64,000 nucleotides of DNA from NCBI GenBank assembly GCA_905331475.1, contig CAJNYU010000063.1, forward strand, positions 186,001 through 250,000, written 5' to 3'. Of this stretch, positions 15,123 through 26,425 are shown in pieces. Position 1 is the first letter of the stretch, and the number at the start of each line of letters is the position of its first letter. Under the pieces are notes generated by a model that was not told the origin of the DNA, made no database searches, and worked only from the letters and a program-made list of their open reading frames with translations. The DNA comes from Rotaria socialis (Eukaryota > Rotifera > Eurotatoria > Philodinida > Philodinidae). The translations under genes were made by a program, and so were the position numbers.

Positions 15123-15328
15123 TGTTAGGGTGTATTCTACTATAACATATATACCTCGATTCGATCTATTTCTTTTCTTTTGTCTTTTCGTTTTTCTCTT
15201 CGTTTTTCTCTATTTTTCTTGTCCTTGTTTTCGCGTGCGTATATAAACGTTTGTTTTCTAACAGAATAAACAGAGAGAATATAAACACATTCGTTAACTG
15301 TGTTTGTCGCTCCTCGTGAGCGCTAACA
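15123..15328 (+). repeat. left LTR
   Basis: This 206-bp repeat is identical to 15488-15693, beginning TGTTAGGG and ending GCTAACA. It has a pyrimidine-rich stretch, a TATA-like box at 15239-15248 and an AATAAA signal at 15265-15270. It starts about 215 bp upstream of the ART start codon, which is divergently oriented. Confidence 0.88.
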
Positions 15329-15473
15329 NNNNNNNNNNNNNNNNNNNNNNNNNNNNNNNNNNNNNNNNNNNNNNNNNNNNNNNNNNNNNNNNNNNNNNNN
15401 NNNNNNNNNNNNNNNNNNNNNNNNNNNNNNNNNNNNNNNNNNNNNNNNNNNNNNNNNNNNNNNNNNNNNNNNN
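15329..15473. other. assembly gap of 145 N
   Basis: A run of N fills the space where the interior of the LTR element should be. The gap most likely arose because the assembler could not span the identical LTRs. Confidence 0.99.
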
Positions 15474-15487
15474 CCAATAGGGGAGTA

Positions 15488-15693
15488 TGTTAGGGTGTAT
15501 TCTACTATAACATATATACCTCGATTCGATCTATTTCTTTTCTTTTGTCTTTTCGTTTTTCTCTTCGTTTTTCTCTATTTTTCTTGTCCTTGTTTTCGCG
15601 TGCGTATATAAACGTTTGTTTTCTAACAGAATAAACAGAGAGAATATAAACACATTCGTTAACTGTGTTTGTCGCTCCTCGTGAGCGCTAACA
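15488..15693 (+). repeat. right LTR
   Basis: Identical to the left LTR base for base as far as I can compare by eye. It is preceded by a short purine tract at about 15479-15487 and followed by the right copy of the target duplication ACACG. Confidence 0.88.
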
Positions 15694-15698
15694 ACACG

Positions 15699-17090
15699 TA
15701 AAACTTTTTTTGCCGAGGGAAAAGGGCGTAGAAAGTGATTGCATCAGTTTCGGTGATTCTGTGGTAATATTTGGGATCAAATTGATTGGTATTCATAGAC
15801 AAACGAGTTCAGATGGATATGGTACATGTGATGCAATTGAACTCTAGAATCAATCTGTTTGTCGATGAACAGCAATACTCATTGTATGATGACATCAATA
15901 ACAAATGTAAAACAAGTGATACTCATCGTTGATCACATATTTTAATTAAATTCCTGAAAGCCATTTAGAAATGATGCAGTATAACACAATTGGTTGTGTC
16001 TTCATCATTTTACAAGTCTTATTTGAGTTTAATAGCTATACACATTCTATAAATCGGAAAAAAATTGTCGTTATAAGACTTTCATCGTACTTAACATCGA
16101 ATTCAGCAGCATAAACCATTATACATACTCTTTGAAGGGAAAGGTCTATTTGAATATTCATTCGAATTTAAAAATCGGTTAAAGTTTCATCTGAACATGT
16201 TCTCTTGAGAATAATCCGTCAACGATTTCTTATCGACTATATATTCGTTATCATAATGAAGCAAGTATAGCATAAGCAAAATAGAAATAAATCCTTTTCA
16301 AACATGTCTTTTGCAACTGTAGTTCATGCAGAAATTGGAATATACGTTTTCAGTTAACAGAAACAATTTTAAACATCAGTGTTGAATATGACAGAGAATT
16401 ATTTATTGATCAATTTTTATAATAATCAAGTACAAGTGTATAACAAAAACAGGCATAAGAAATTCCATTACCCAAGTCACTCCATCCTGCCTCCGGATTC
16501 AGTCGGGATCCGTCGGAACCGGCACCGGATAACACCAGAAGACGGCATGATTTCCACTGAAATCTGCCAGGATCGACAGGGATTTCGCCGGAATCTTTGC
16601 TCCCGGAAACCCCGCCGGAATTCAAAGGAAAATGGTCCGGTCGTTTCCTGCCGGATAATACAACCGAACATTGCCGCAACCGATCCACTCGGACTACCGG
16701 ATGATGCCGGTTTCACAACGGCTTCACCACATGTTTGACCGGATTCCATCCAGTTCCGATGACGAGGACCTCATAAAAAATCTCTCATACAAGCATTCTT
16801 TAATCAAAACATGAATCAACTGTAGTCTTCAGAAACACGCACACCAACCGAAACGACAATGCCTGATCAATAACCAAAACATAATCCAAACCCTCCCCGC
16901 TCGAACGGGTCCACAACAAACATTTTTCTCAACAGCAAACACCCTAAAAAAATTGTAACCCGAAAACAACAACATCTGACTCACCAATGCCCGTACTTAG
17001 AATAATCCGAAACCAATCTACTACAAATCGTATTCATTAAACACAAAACCAACCCGTTCACTGCGCCATCTTCGTGCATTTCACTTCTTG
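15699..17090. other. non-coding accessory DNA with a CCGG-rich block
   Basis: 15699-16480 is ordinary AT-rich sequence with no gene visible. 16490-16750 is sharply richer in G+C than its surroundings and full of CCGG/CCGGA words in both orientations, giving overlapping chance reading frames on both strands. It looks like a degenerate repeat. 16790-17090 has A/C-rich sequence and no gene. Confidence 0.45.
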
Positions 17091-17660
17091 AAAAGATCGC
17101 CCTGACATCATTTTGCATCCATCGAAATCACTGATAATTAATAGAAAATGCATCTGAATGTCATTCTGGAACATCACCACTTACGTTTTCATCAATTATT
17201 ATAATTTTAAACATCATTAATGAGTAATAATTGGGCACATTAATTAACCGAAAATCGCTCCTAAAATCATTTTTCACCCACCGAAATCATTGATAATTCA
17301 TAGAAAATACATCTGAATGTCATTCTGGAGCATCACCACTAACGTTTTATTCATTAAGTACTTTCAAAATCTATGGAATGGACCCTTGTGTTAAAAACAA
17401 TTGAAAGAAAATCGCTCCACGGATCATTTTTCAAAAATCAAAAGATTGTAACAGTCGTACAGAATCGTTACGATAATCTTTCTCAATGGTTTCAACGTAC
17501 CTTTTCCTCGTGAAACTGGATTCTAAGCATCTTTCATTACGGATCGAACCACACTTTCCTTCGACGAAAATGACTCCACAGCTCAACCTGGGGGCATCGA
17601 AAAATTCGCTAAGACATGCGGAATCGTTCGGATAATCTTTCCCGATGGTTCCAACTATCT
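17091..17660. repeat. diverged tandem repeat, unit about 157-160 bp
   Basis: The stretch beginning GATCGCCCTGACATCATTTT near 17095 recurs near 17254 (AATCGCTCCTAAAATCATTTT) and again, partly, near 17410. The shared core includes TGCATCTGAATGTCATTCTG (with one change) at about 17149 and 17309. A second pair (GAATCGTTACGATAATCTTT near 17462 and GAATCGTTCGGATAATCTTT near 17621) has the same spacing of about 159 bp. The copies are old and diverged. Position next to telomere-like repeats suggests a telomere-associated repeat. Confidence 0.6.
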
Positions 17661-17663
17661 TGA

Positions 17664-17850
17664 GGGTGTGGGTGTGATGGCTGTGGCTGTGGCTGTGGCT
17701 GCGGGTGAGTGTGGGGTGTGAGGTGTGAGGTGTGAGGTGTGGGAGTGGGTGTGGGTGTGGGTGTGGGTGTGGGTGTGTATTTGCCCGTGTAGTGTGGATG
17801 TGGATGTGGATGAGCGTTTGGACAGAATAACACTTACACCCACACCCTTT
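17664..17850 (+). repeat. telomere-like TGTGGG array, degenerate
   Basis: A G/T-rich stretch contains five or so perfect tandem TGTGGG units (17745-17778), flanked by variants (GGCTGT units near 17680-17700, GAGGTGT units near 17718-17740, GGATGT units near 17798-17810). It is followed at once by the complementary ACACCCACACCC near 17836. TGTGGG is the telomere repeat reported for bdelloid rotifers. The array is short and interspersed with variants, so it is interstitial rather than a chromosome end. Confidence 0.7.
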
Positions 17851-18105
17851 ATTTGCGCAAGCTTCTGTTCTCAATACTGGAATCTGTGCTTCGTACCGCA
17901 TTCCGTAGTCGAGTGAAGCTCGAGTACCATCTAGTTTTCTATAAACTTCTCTTTTTCTTTTTGCCAATCATGTTTTCGACATTTTCCACCAAGATCTCTA
18001 AAATCATTTATCTCATACCAACCATTCCAACTCATACCAGATCATAGTTACCAAATGCGTACCTTACGCAAGGTCAAAACGTGTCATAGTTTGCTTTGAT
18101 ATTAC

Positions 18106-18290
18106 ATATCCACTTACACCCACACCCTCGTTTTTTCCAAAAACTAGTGTTTGGCTTGATCGATTGCTGCTAAGCAAGAGCTGATAGCAGCAGATTGGTT
18201 TTTATTGAAGCAAAAAATATAATTCGATCTGTTTTCTAATTGATCTAAACATTTCTATTAAATCACACCCGCACACCCACACCGTCACTA
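18106..18290 (-). repeat. two further short telomere-like tracts
   Basis: CACTTACACCCACACCC at about 18111-18127 repeats almost exactly the phrase at 17830-17846, and CACCCGCACACCCACACC lies near 18266-18284. Both carry the C-rich strand on +, opposite to the main array. They end about 50 bp from the stop codon of the dynamin-like gene. Confidence 0.55.
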
Positions 18291-18334
18291 TATGAAATCC
18301 TTATCTTCATCTGTATCATTCAGCTGTCCGCTTC

Positions 18335-21300
18335 TTAGTAGTTGGTTTCAACCATGTTACCTGCCGGAATTTCCCCGATGTTACTGGTATATGGGTATAA
18401 AGCATCCTGCTCCAGTGTATCACCTTCTAGAAGACCAGCTTCAAGATCTTCTTGATCATCACGTTGATACATATTCTGAAGGTGTGATTCGCACATTGAC
18501 GCGCCACTGCAGTTAAGGAGAACACACATATCTTCATCTTCCACATCATCTGCTTGCACATAGCAAGCATCGGCTTGTTCATCTTGAGAATTAGAAGAAA
18601 TATTTGTCCCGGGTATTCGCCCGAATGGATTCAAGAGCCTACGCCTATGGTCAAGCTGCTCTCTAACTGCCGTGGCTCTGTGTTGCGCACGTCTTTCCAT
18701 CCTCTGAATTTCAATATCCCAGTTTCGTCCATCATCATGAAGCTGTTGCGTTACTCCTTCGAGCAGTACGCTGGCTGCAGTAAGATCAACAATTTGGTCT
18801 CTCCAGTAATCGAGGCGTCTGCCAACATTGTCAAGATCGATACTTGCTAGGCGAGCAATGGCGGTATCTGTCATACTAGCGAGAATATGCGCAATTGATT
18901 GGGAAGAATATGGCTCGATATGATGAAAATTATTAATCCCGATCACAACATGCGCATTGAACTGAGCGGATACATCGTACAGAAGTCTGCTACACGTCGA
19001 CATATACAATTCATCAATGGTTCTTCTAGCGCTTGGATGGTAAGAGCCTGATTTCTGATCACGTTTGCTAGGCAAGTACGATTCGGAACCGAATATGGCA
19101 GAAAGAATCTGAGGCGGGTTGACTTTAGCAAATATTTCACCAATCGTTGCTAGTCGGTACTCCTCCACATCACGGAAGGTTCTACTACTTTGATCCTCAT
19201 TCTTGACATAAACGTCGCGTATCTCTTCTGAATAAAAATGATGTGGAATTTCAACAGGTAGTCGAAAAGTCAGCTTCTTCAACCATGACGTCAAATCATA
19301 ATGAGCATAAGCGCTGTAAGCAAAGCGTGCATCGCGTACAGCATGTATGGCCTTACGCATCATAGTTCGTACCCTTCGGTGATAATCTAGTTCAACAATT
19401 ATAAGGAATGGAACATGCTCTTTCAGATAATTGAACTGCTTTTGTGATAGCAAGTGCTCAATAATAGCTTTCAGAAAAGTATCAAGTAAGTATGAATACA
19501 TTTGTGTTAACCAGGTAATGCCGACGGCGAACGTTTTACGAAGTAGGCGATGCATTGTATCGCGCATCAGTTTTTCTGTATTAGCGCTGCAGCTCAGGCC
19601 ACCATACAAGAGCGATTCAATTGTAGTAATTTCGTCAGCAGTTAATTGTTCGTGCTTGAAGGTTAAAACCATGTAAGCAAATACTTTCTGCAGGCGATCA
19701 AAATGACTTGAGCCCACTAATTTGCAGTCGAGTAAATTATGCAGACTTCTATCTTGGGCATTCTCGGCTTCTGCGCACTGTTGCATTGCTTGAGTAGTAA
19801 GATGGGCTCGCCATTCCAATCTCTTCCGTCGTGGCCAATTCAACATAAAGCCGTTTTCGACTTCTTTATAATTAGTACCGTGCAGATTATGCGGGAAATA
19901 CATCTCGATTTCCGACTTATACGTTGCATACAACGCCAGCTTCCGACGATATTCGTTGATGAAACCTAGGTAAGATAGACGGACTTGAGTTGGATTTGAC
20001 TTTGTGTAATCTAGCAAGGCTTGTTGGTACTCATTTTCAGCATTCCCGATCAGCTGTACGAGCTTTAGTTTTAGAGCCGGTAATGCTCTTTTGAATGCCT
20101 AAAAGAACAATCAATAATATCCATATACAGTTATTACTAATTATCGTTCCTCTCAAGCTCTTCGTCTTTTCTAATGGCATACATGGTCCTACAAGATGTG
20201 GTGTCTCTGAAATATTTTCCGTGTAATTCATTCCCTCCATTGAAAGGACTGTTTTAAGGGTTACACTCAGAAATATTATATTTCTTACTTTTCTCTCTCT
20301 CTCAGTGTAATCTACATATTTGTTTTTCCCTGGAAAGTTCGTTCCCGTGTTATGTGTGAGTATGTGTACACGAATATGGGTTAGATATGCAATTGTTCAT
20401 TACAACAAATGCTTTCGTTTCGGATTAATATAATCGATATTACATACAAGCGAATAAACAGAAGACAATTTATTGAAAAAATATTAATTGTTTCAATCTG
20501 ATTTTCCAGTGCGATTACAAATTTCTGTCTGAATATTTTACAGAATAGTTGTGCTATTTGAAATAATAGCGTTTGGTAGAAGACTCAATTAGTTTTATTT
20601 TTGAAATACAATATGTAGCGTCAGGATATTCCTGCTTTAGAGTAGAGTTTCATTTTTCTATTGGTATTGAATGTGATGAAAAATCAGCGACTGATACGGT
20701 ATTACGAAAGTGCTGATTTCGTCCATTATAAAACATATAGAAAATGTTTTTCTTGTACAGTAATACTGCTCGATCCTTACATAATTAAATTTAGAGCAGG
20801 ACAAAGAAAATATAGCGTGTTTAATTTTACGAAATCTTTGATATGTGAAAACCGTTTTGGAAGAGTTTTGTGATATATTTTGTTCCAAGACTCTTGTGGT
20901 CCTCAAAAAGAATTTTTAATCAAATCCTTTTTTATGTTTTGGCACTAGATATATTATTCTTACTAACAAAACAGAAATCAGGTGCCTACGAGATTGTGGC
21001 ACAGAGTTCTATCGAAAACAAAATTAATGCAAAACTGTGTCCCCACTCCCCAAGCAGACAAACTTTTGGGAAAACGCGTTTAAACACTCAATCGGGAACC
21101 GCGACTGCGAGTCATTAACGCTCAGTAACGAAACGAAAGAAACGCGTTTTTTACGCAAAATTCTCACTTTCAGAGCGTGGCAATGGGTAAAAACTCCAAT
21201 CCTCAGCGTTTAAACGCACAATTATTCTATAAATTAAAAACTAATTCGTTTAAACGCTGAGGATTGGAGTTTTTACCCGTTTTTAGCCGTTTTTACGCTC

Positions 21301-23897
21301 TGAAAGTGAAAATTCTGCGTAAAAAACTCTTTTCTTGCATTTTGTTATTGAGTGTTAATGACTCATAATCGCGGTTCCCGATTGAGTGTTTAAACCCGTT
21401 TTCCCAAAAGTTTGTCTGCTTGGGTCGTCATTGAAATGGATGCAGACTAGTCTAGGACAAGGTTATTCGTAAATTTCAGCTACCGAGTGGAACTCCGACC
21501 TTGAAAATCGAGTCGAGGGTTATTTAGTTCTTTTTTTATCAAAGTTTTGACGAATTTGACTGGTGTTAGTTGCACTAGTTCGGTGGTGTTCAGCTTGTTT
21601 TAAATTTTCAGTCTCCATCCCGACTAATTTCAGTTTCAACTGTGGCCATTTACACCAATTCTTCTAGTTGGAACCGAACTGAACCGGAGCTGGCACACTC
21701 GTGTTGATGAGGGTGAGCTCAAATGGTCACGATTTGAGTTAAGAATAGTTTACTGGCATTCTTGATGTTCATGAAAACAGATAGTCCCAGCTAATTTATC
21801 AGCCCATGACATTTGAGCTGATCGCCTGTGTCGCAGATTCAAGTTGAAAATGAAAAGGCAACCTACGGATTGAACCCTAACGAGCTGACGGGCCTCGTTG
21901 ACAGCAGCTGGTAAAAACTAATTAGAGGCGTTAATGTTTATTTTTGGGGCAAATGGCAAAGCAAGTGAATAGGGACAATTAAACATCAGTGTTTACTTTT
22001 GAAATTTTCCTACAAGAACACCTTTAGTATGATTTATCTCGAGATAAGTTCTGTGAATTTCCAAAATAAAAATCAAGGCTTCCAATGGAGAAAGGGTTTT
22101 GGAAAATTGTAGCAGTTGCTTATACATAATTTTAAATCTCTTCAAATGATTAGATCATCCACCTAAAAGTATAATCATATCAACATCAAAGTCTTACCTG
22201 TAACCATCGATTTCGAATTTTTTCTCGCACTACATTAATGCCAATCAGGTGACGATAGCTTTCAGAATTGAATTCCGGGTAGTACGTGGGTAGTTTCTTA
22301 GCATTTTTATTGATTTTTTCAGTAATCCATTGGTCGACCAAATCGCTTTCACACTGTGGTAAATCTCTCATGTACTGCACATTGCTCTCAAACGGTTCGT
22401 CAGTCATGACACGAGCATCGTAAATCATGCTGACAAAATATGTTTCTTTGAATATATCCAAGCGCTCTTGAATATCCTTATTGGCGTGCGCACCATTCGC
22501 ATGATCGTTCATGAACAAATCGAATTTTGTTTGAATAGTTAGCATGCTATTCTTGTAATCGAGTCGAGGTGGTTTACCAGAACCTTTGTTCACTCTACCC
22601 ATGCACAAATCGTCGATTGTTCGAGCACCGTAGCTATTCGCCAGGTCTTGGTTGGCTTCAATAAGAAGCACGATCACAAAACTCGGATCACGCACATAGA
22701 ACTCCGTAACTAAAAGCAACAAAATGGTCGCTTATTTGTTCTTCGTTCACAACGAAGACATGTTAGATGGGATTGTTCTCACGCCAGTGTCAACTGTGAA
22801 CAAAATTCTGCCAGCAGACAATCTTTTCCCAAAGGTTATAGTTGCGCTCTCAGAATTTTCTTTCGATACATTTCTTATACACTCTAAAAAAAGGCTCTTT
22901 ACTGAACCCCCGAAAAGTTTCCGTAGATTCGTAAAAGCTTGCAAATGCATTCAAATGCTCAAAAAATGATGTTTCAGTTCTACAAAACTTTTCCCTCTGA
23001 ACCGACGGGAAGAACCTTTTTCCTGTGAAACCTTTTCTACGTTCTGTACAGCAGAAAAAGGTTTTGTGACAAAACTACGAAACCTTTTCGGGGGGTTCAG
23101 GAAAGAGCCGGTTTTTAGACTGTAAGATAAAAATTCTTTTGCTGCTGATGTTGTCGGAAAACCAGAGCGACGATGTCCCCTTACGTCAGAAGGATCTATA
23201 TGTTACTACACCATTGTTGATTTAAAGGGTATGGGTGTGATTATACAATATAAATATTCCACATTCGCACCCTCAGACCTTCACACTCACATCAAGACCC
23301 ACGCTCACAGCTCACATCCCGTCCGATCTACATGAAATTTTTTACCATGGACAGTGGAAAAGAACTGGTTGGCTTTTCAAACTGCCAGCTTGTCTGCAGA
23401 TAACCGTCTATTTAGAGTAGCTTACTTTTTTCAACGGCATTTCGTTCTTCAGTGTTGCCGCTCCCGCAGATGAGACCCGGCACGTCGAGAATCTCCAAAT
23501 CAGGATAGGCATTGCTCTCGAGCTCAATTTGGTAAGCATCGGTGGAGAATTTCGATTCTTGTTCAACACTTTGCATATGATTATGAAGACGTGCAGCAAG
23601 CGCATTTGTATGGAGACCACTTGGGTTGATAACACGGTGCTCAGTAGCGTCTTCCTTGTAATGAAGTTGGTAGGAAACCGGACATCTAGTAGCCACACCT
23701 GACTGGGAAAACGTGCACGGAAAACCAAGAAAATTTTGCACCAGCATAGACTTTCCTGTAGATGTCTCGCCGACAAAGACGATACGTGGTGGATCAAGTT
23801 GAAGTCTGTACTTGTCTGCTATCTCACGCAATTTACGATATGCAACAAAAGCCATCTTGCTCATAAAAGGCGAATCCGATCCCGATGCCGATTCCAT
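18335..23897 (-). CDS. dynamin-superfamily large GTPase
   Basis: Exons 23426-23897, 22198-22709 and 18335-20098 join in frame (phases 1 and 0) to 915 aa. Dynamin-type GTPases are self-assembling membrane-remodelling proteins; Mx proteins are antiviral members. G1 is GETSTGKS (43-50), the switch motif is SGVATRCPVSYQL (66-78), G3 is DVPG (138-141) and G4 is TKFD (218-221, usually TKLD). The region ...DPSFVIVLLIEANQDLANS matches the strand before G4 in dynamins. The rest is a long helical stalk with a GED-like segment near the C-terminus (TDTAIARLASIDLDNVGRRL). No transmembrane segment or PH domain is seen. The two introns are unusually long (716 and 2099 bp) and carry inserted repeats. Codon use looks less AT-biased than in neighbouring genes, and the gene sits in a telomere-repeat island, so horizontal origin is possible but untested. 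Confidence 0.85.
21049..21424. repeat. 376-bp foldback (long inverted repeat) element in a dynamin-gene intron
   Basis: The two halves are near-perfect reverse complements. CCCAAGCAGACAAACTTTTG at 21049 is mirrored by its complement ending at 21424, and the match continues through CACTCAATCGGGAACCGCG, TTCTCACTTTCAGAGCG and ACTCCAATCCTCAGCG to a loop of about 25 AT-rich bases near 21215-21240. Small gaps separate the arms. It has no coding capacity. The structure fits a foldback-type MITE. No convincing target duplication was found. Confidence 0.75.
22879..23123. mobile_element. MITE with about 45-bp terminal inverted repeats in a dynamin-gene intron
   Basis: The left end ACACTCTAAAAAAAGGCTCT, continuing through TGAACCCCCGAAAAG, is repeated inverted at the right end, ...CTTTTCGGGGGGTTCA then AGAGCC and TTTTTAGACTGT at 23123. 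The interior carries several AACCTTTT words in both orientations. Size about 245 bp, non-coding. The CACT-type ends recall CACTA-class elements, but the superfamily is a guess. Confidence 0.65.
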
Positions 23898-24477
23898 AGT
23901 TTTTGTCGTACTTTGATCTTAAATCGGATGAACAAACATGAAGTCGATATAAAGAAAGTATCTTATCAATAACAGTGATTTTGCTTCACATCGCATTTAT
24001 TTTTTGGCGTGTCGTCATATCAACGTTGCTGAGAAAATCCGTGTGACACAGAATTACATTAGCCTGACTGCAGAGCAAAGAGATACAGCAGGCTGTGACT
24101 GTATATGTGATGAGAGAGCGTATTCGCATAGTCAGTCGCACTGTTTGAACCACTACCTACTCTTATATTCATGTCGGCAGAATCATTACTTTCAGTAGTG
24201 CTCGCAGGAGTAGCACACCCGTGTATGTAGTTTCGATTGATGATACAGTAAACATTGAAAGAGGGAAACCCAATCCTGAAACCTTGAACAAAGAAAAATA
24301 GAGGACTAATTCGGTTTGAAAGTGCATATATTCAACAACGGAAAGCAAGCATAAAAACAGCTACGACTTGTCCAGCATATAAAATGCAACGAGAACGATC
24401 GTAAGAACAATCTAGTACTACCCATCACTTTGTATTCCAAATATAGTTATCATAAGCAACGCTGCTATATTCACCTA

Positions 24478-24556
24478 CACTATAAAAAAGGTTCTTCCCG
24501 TATCTCTCGGAGAGGAACCTTTTTAGGCTCGGTATGGAACTTCTTTTTTCAGAGTG
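24478..24556. mobile_element. 79-bp mini-MITE of the same family as 22879-23123
   Basis: It begins CACTATAAAAAAGGTTC and ends GAACTTCTTTTTTCAGAGTG, nearly the complement. The interior again has AGGAACCTTTTT and the hairpin CTCTCGGAGAG. Ends and internal words match the larger element in the dynamin-gene intron, so this is probably a shorter derivative. Confidence 0.5.
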
Positions 24557-26349
24557 TCAAGTGTTTGACTATGGCTACTGAGTCTTCTTCCGCCTGTACA
24601 AAAAAAATGCTAGAAGAAATGCTATGATAAATTGTATTCGTAATAATTAACCAGTTTTAAAAACTGCTACTCTCTGGAACAAAACTTTCATAATTAACCT
24701 TTCCAGCACCGATATATAAAACTTTTGTTTTAGTTCTAGACATGTTTTCTAGAAATGGAAGAGGGTTCAGTTGGAAAGTCTGAACCTTTTGGCGGTTCTG
24801 TACTTGCTGAATTGAACCTTGAACCGGTTCAGAAAATGTTACCCAAATATAGAACCTTAAAAAATTCAGTATGACACCTTTTTTTCGATGTTGGTAGATA
24901 TGCATTCCTCTAACAGTCACACCCACGCTTTTCTTCAAAATACAATGGATAAGTAAACTGTATCATCGGAACATGGCTCTTATCAATGGCATTCCTTAGC
25001 AGTAAAATGAAGATTTAATAGCAGTATTTAAGCCAAACGTTGTTTTATGAAAAATGAAGCGTGGAGAATGGGGACAAGCATCAAATCTGTAGTTCCTTGA
25101 GGATGGTTCGGAGAACTTAACAATGAGATGTGATCAAAACGATCTGGCGTAGATAGTGCTACCTGGTTATGAAGTCGAAAAATGAGTTAAAACGTGTGCT
25201 CGAACACTTCTAAAAGAATATGGAATGACAGCACGTTCACCGGAAGACTTTTCCAAAAAGTAAAAGTAAAAGAAAAAAGACGTTCGGATCACAGTAATTA
25301 TCTGGGAAGAAAAGACAATACTCAACTATTGAAAATATATCCCTTAAAAAGTTTTTCCTCGAAAAAATTGAGCTGGGTAAAAGGGCGTGGATGAATGGTC
25401 AGTTCGGGCTTTTCCCTCAAGGGCATAGGTCCTTTCACACAGGCAAGAGCACATCGTCTGCCTAAAGCGCACCAAGACTAATATTCCTAGTCAGAATCTA
25501 TTTCTACAGTCATAACCTTATGTGTCCAGATGGTACAATCTCGTTTGTGCATACTGGTTTTGTCACATTGCTGTAACAAAAATTGCAATGGTGTTATTTC
25601 CGATAATAACGAAGTCTACATAATTGATTTACCTTCCACAGCGATGATTGGTGAACGAAAGCAGGTGAACCGATCTATGATTTTCATGATTTGCTTCAAT
25701 GGCATCATTTGAATTAATTTTTCCGGTGATCTATTGAAGCAAATATGCATAATAGATAACGGAAGATGGGAGCAATATAAATAACATAGAAAAATCTATG
25801 AAATTGAGATATTGAAATGGAAACACTTAGAAGCATTTCTTTTGAATCGAAAGATGAGTGAATTTTGTATTTCAGTGAAAAGCTGTTATTTTGAACAGTA
25901 ATCATCAAGTTAAGTCCATGACGAAACTGAATTACAAAGTAATTCAAAACTGGGCATATTTTTGATACAATTTTACATATAATTCAAAAAGATGAAATCA
26001 TATTTTCATCATTCATGGATTACTAAAGTGCACACTTACTTATTGGGAATTTCAGGGATTTTATAATGATTCCTAGTTATCTCTGTAATTCATGTAATGC
26101 CCATAATCTTCAGTAATACCCTGAATGCCTAGAATCCTTGGTATTCCGTGTACTCCGATAGTTTCCAATAATCGTTATATTAGATAGTGTCCTTGGAATC
26201 TGTCGTATCCGAAATAGCTAATATTTGGAAAGATACTGAAAACAGCCCAGGTCGTTCTATCCTACCACTGGATCTAATCGGATCTGAAAACGGGTTACCT
26301 CGGATCTTATAGCAAAACCCACGAGAATCGACGGATTCCGGTTTCGGAC

Positions 26350-26425
26350 AGAGATGGGCGTGGGTGTGAGGGTGTGTTTTCCCTTCAAGAATACTAATAC
26401 TCATGTCCACACGCACACCCAAATT
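26350..26425. repeat. inverted pair of telomere-like tracts
   Basis: GGGCGTGGGTGTGAGGGTGTG (about 26353-26373) is followed about 30 bp later by CCACACGCACACCC (about 26407-26420) on the same strand, so the two G-rich tracts face opposite ways and can pair as a hairpin. Confidence 0.5.

Larger units (their letters stand above)
15118..15698 (+). mobile_element. LTR retrotransposon with assembly-gap interior
   Basis: Two identical 206-bp direct repeats (15123-15328 and 15488-15693) both start TGTTAG and end CTAACA, the TG...CA inverted ends of retroviral-type LTRs. The element is flanked by a perfect 5-bp duplication ACACG (15118-15122 and 15694-15698). Between the LTRs only 145 N and a few bases remain. 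The bases before the right LTR (AGGGGAGTA) look like a polypurine tract, placing the element on the + strand. Each LTR contains a TATA-like GTATATAAAC (15239-15248 in the left copy) and AATAAA (15265-15270). LTR identity implies a recent insertion. Family and coding content cannot be told because the interior is unassembled; the gap length is probably arbitrary. Confidence 0.88.

Noticed and set aside
15166..15477. A minus-strand reading frame through the N run
   Set aside because: Half of it is undetermined bases and the rest is the non-coding LTR.
16379..16749. Three overlapping open frames on both strands
   Set aside because: They coincide with the CCGG-rich block, where composition suppresses stops in several frames; no family features.
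17431..17967. Minus-strand frame of 178 codons with long His-Pro runs
   Set aside because: The His-Pro runs are just translation of the TGTGGG-like repeat and tandem-repeat DNA.
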